A stretch of 5,705 bases of DNA from Synergistaceae bacterium. GTDB taxonomy: Bacteria; Synergistota; Synergistia; Synergistales; Aminobacteriaceae. Of this stretch, positions 5,266 to 5,705 are shown in pieces. The notes under the pieces were generated by a model. It did no database searches. It saw only the letters and a program-made list of their open reading frames with translations, and was not told the origin of the DNA. The translations under genes were made by a program, and so were the position numbers. Position 1 is the stretch's first letter, and each line of letters starts with the position of its first letter. Location: the NCBI GenBank assembly GCA_017446645.1, contig JAFSQO010000362.1:1-5705 (forward strand), read 5' to 3'.

Positions 5266-5705
5266 AATTTCTTATCACCGTGAAAACTTTTATACAGGCA
5301 TTGGAGTCTATGCTGCTTCCGTCAGTCCAGTGTTTGCCGTCCGTAGAAAAATAGCTCTCATTATGATTAATAACTGCATTGTCTGAATAATTTTCGCGCT
5401 TTGTCTCGACTGCCATAACTTTTCGGCCAAGTTTCAACACTACAGAGAAATATTCGCCGTGCCACATTGATAATTCTTCAGGCAAGTTGACCGTGTGATA
5501 GCCTGCAAGCTCGAACTCTCCATGAAGTTTCGCCATTAAATGCCCATTCACTGGAGAGTCAGGAAAGACACTGCCGAATTCGTAAACGTAAAGCTCGTAG
5601 CTTGTATCATTGAATGATGTGTAGAAAGATATTGCCTTGATGTATTCGCAGTCCTCCCGAATCCTGAAGACATTTGCCGCCCAGTTATAAGGCACTGCAC
5701 CGCAA
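5264..5705 (-). CDS. C-terminal lectin-like domain of a second C1-family peptidase (5' end outside window)
   Basis: The frame is open to the right edge and begins there with CGAVPYNWAANVFRI. The Val codon at 5693-5695 is GTG but is internal, not a start, because the homology continues upstream of it. The visible 147 residues align end to end with residues 286-432 of the downstream peptidase at roughly half identity by hand alignment. Shared blocks include NWAANVF/SWGANIF, FYT with YE-YVY, FP-SPV-G, AGYHTV-LPE, YFSVV-K, ESYFS-DGK-WTDG and NACIK-FT, with a 2-residue gap before the last block. The catalytic half must lie beyond the window, so its activity cannot be judged here. It ends 11 bases before the start of the next gene, forming a tandem duplicated pair in one transcription unit. 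The level of divergence shows an old duplication. Confidence 0.88.
   Translation of the reverse strand, partial: CGAVPYNWAANVFRIREDCEYIKAISFYTSFNDTSYELYVYEFGSVFPDSPVNGHLMAKLHGEFELAGYHTVNLPEELSMWHGEYFSVVLKLGRKVMAVETKRENYSDNAVINHNESYFSTDGKHWTDGSSIDSNACIKVFTVIRN

Overview
The window looks like a chromosomal stretch from a double-membrane (Gram-negative-type) bacterium, most likely a gut- or rumen-associated member of the Synergistota. The support is moderate. There are tandem secreted papain-type peptidases with a C-terminal lectin-like domain, a type often seen in that phylum. There is a periplasmic CpxP/ZraP-like protein, which needs a periplasm, and the base composition is mixed, with AT-rich gaps. 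No rRNA, tRNA, CRISPR or transposase is present, so the taxonomic call is an inference.

Layout, left to right. (1) Positions 1-116 are the 3' end of a + strand gene whose product ends in a PepSY-type motif followed by a proline/arginine tail. It closes at a hairpin terminator (146-182). (2) Converging on that terminator from the right is a minus-strand two-component pair: an OmpR/PhoB-type response regulator (1526-2209) read first, then an overlapping BaeS/CpxA-like sensor kinase (181-1536). (3) A 130-bp divergent intergenic region separates the regulator from a + strand cluster of three small exported proteins. These are a Pro/Gly/Arg repeat protein (2340-2867), a second polyproline protein (2966-3355, GTG start), and a His/Cys-rich protein with a CpxP/ZraP-like helical region (3379-3885). 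The cluster ends at a strong terminator (3914-3951). (4) Converging from the right edge are two tandem minus-strand secreted C1-family cysteine peptidases: a complete one (3954-5252) and the C-terminal lectin-like part of an upstream paralogue (5264-5705, cut by the window edge).

How it may work together (inference). A kinase with an extracytoplasmic sensor and its regulator sit back to back with a cluster of exported proteins, one of which resembles the CpxP/Spy/ZraP accessory chaperones. A PepSY-type protein sits on the other side. This is the arrangement of an envelope-stress or metal-sensing module. The unusual part is the set of polyproline, arginine-rich secreted proteins, whose function I cannot assign. 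The peptidase pair is probably a separate transcription unit.
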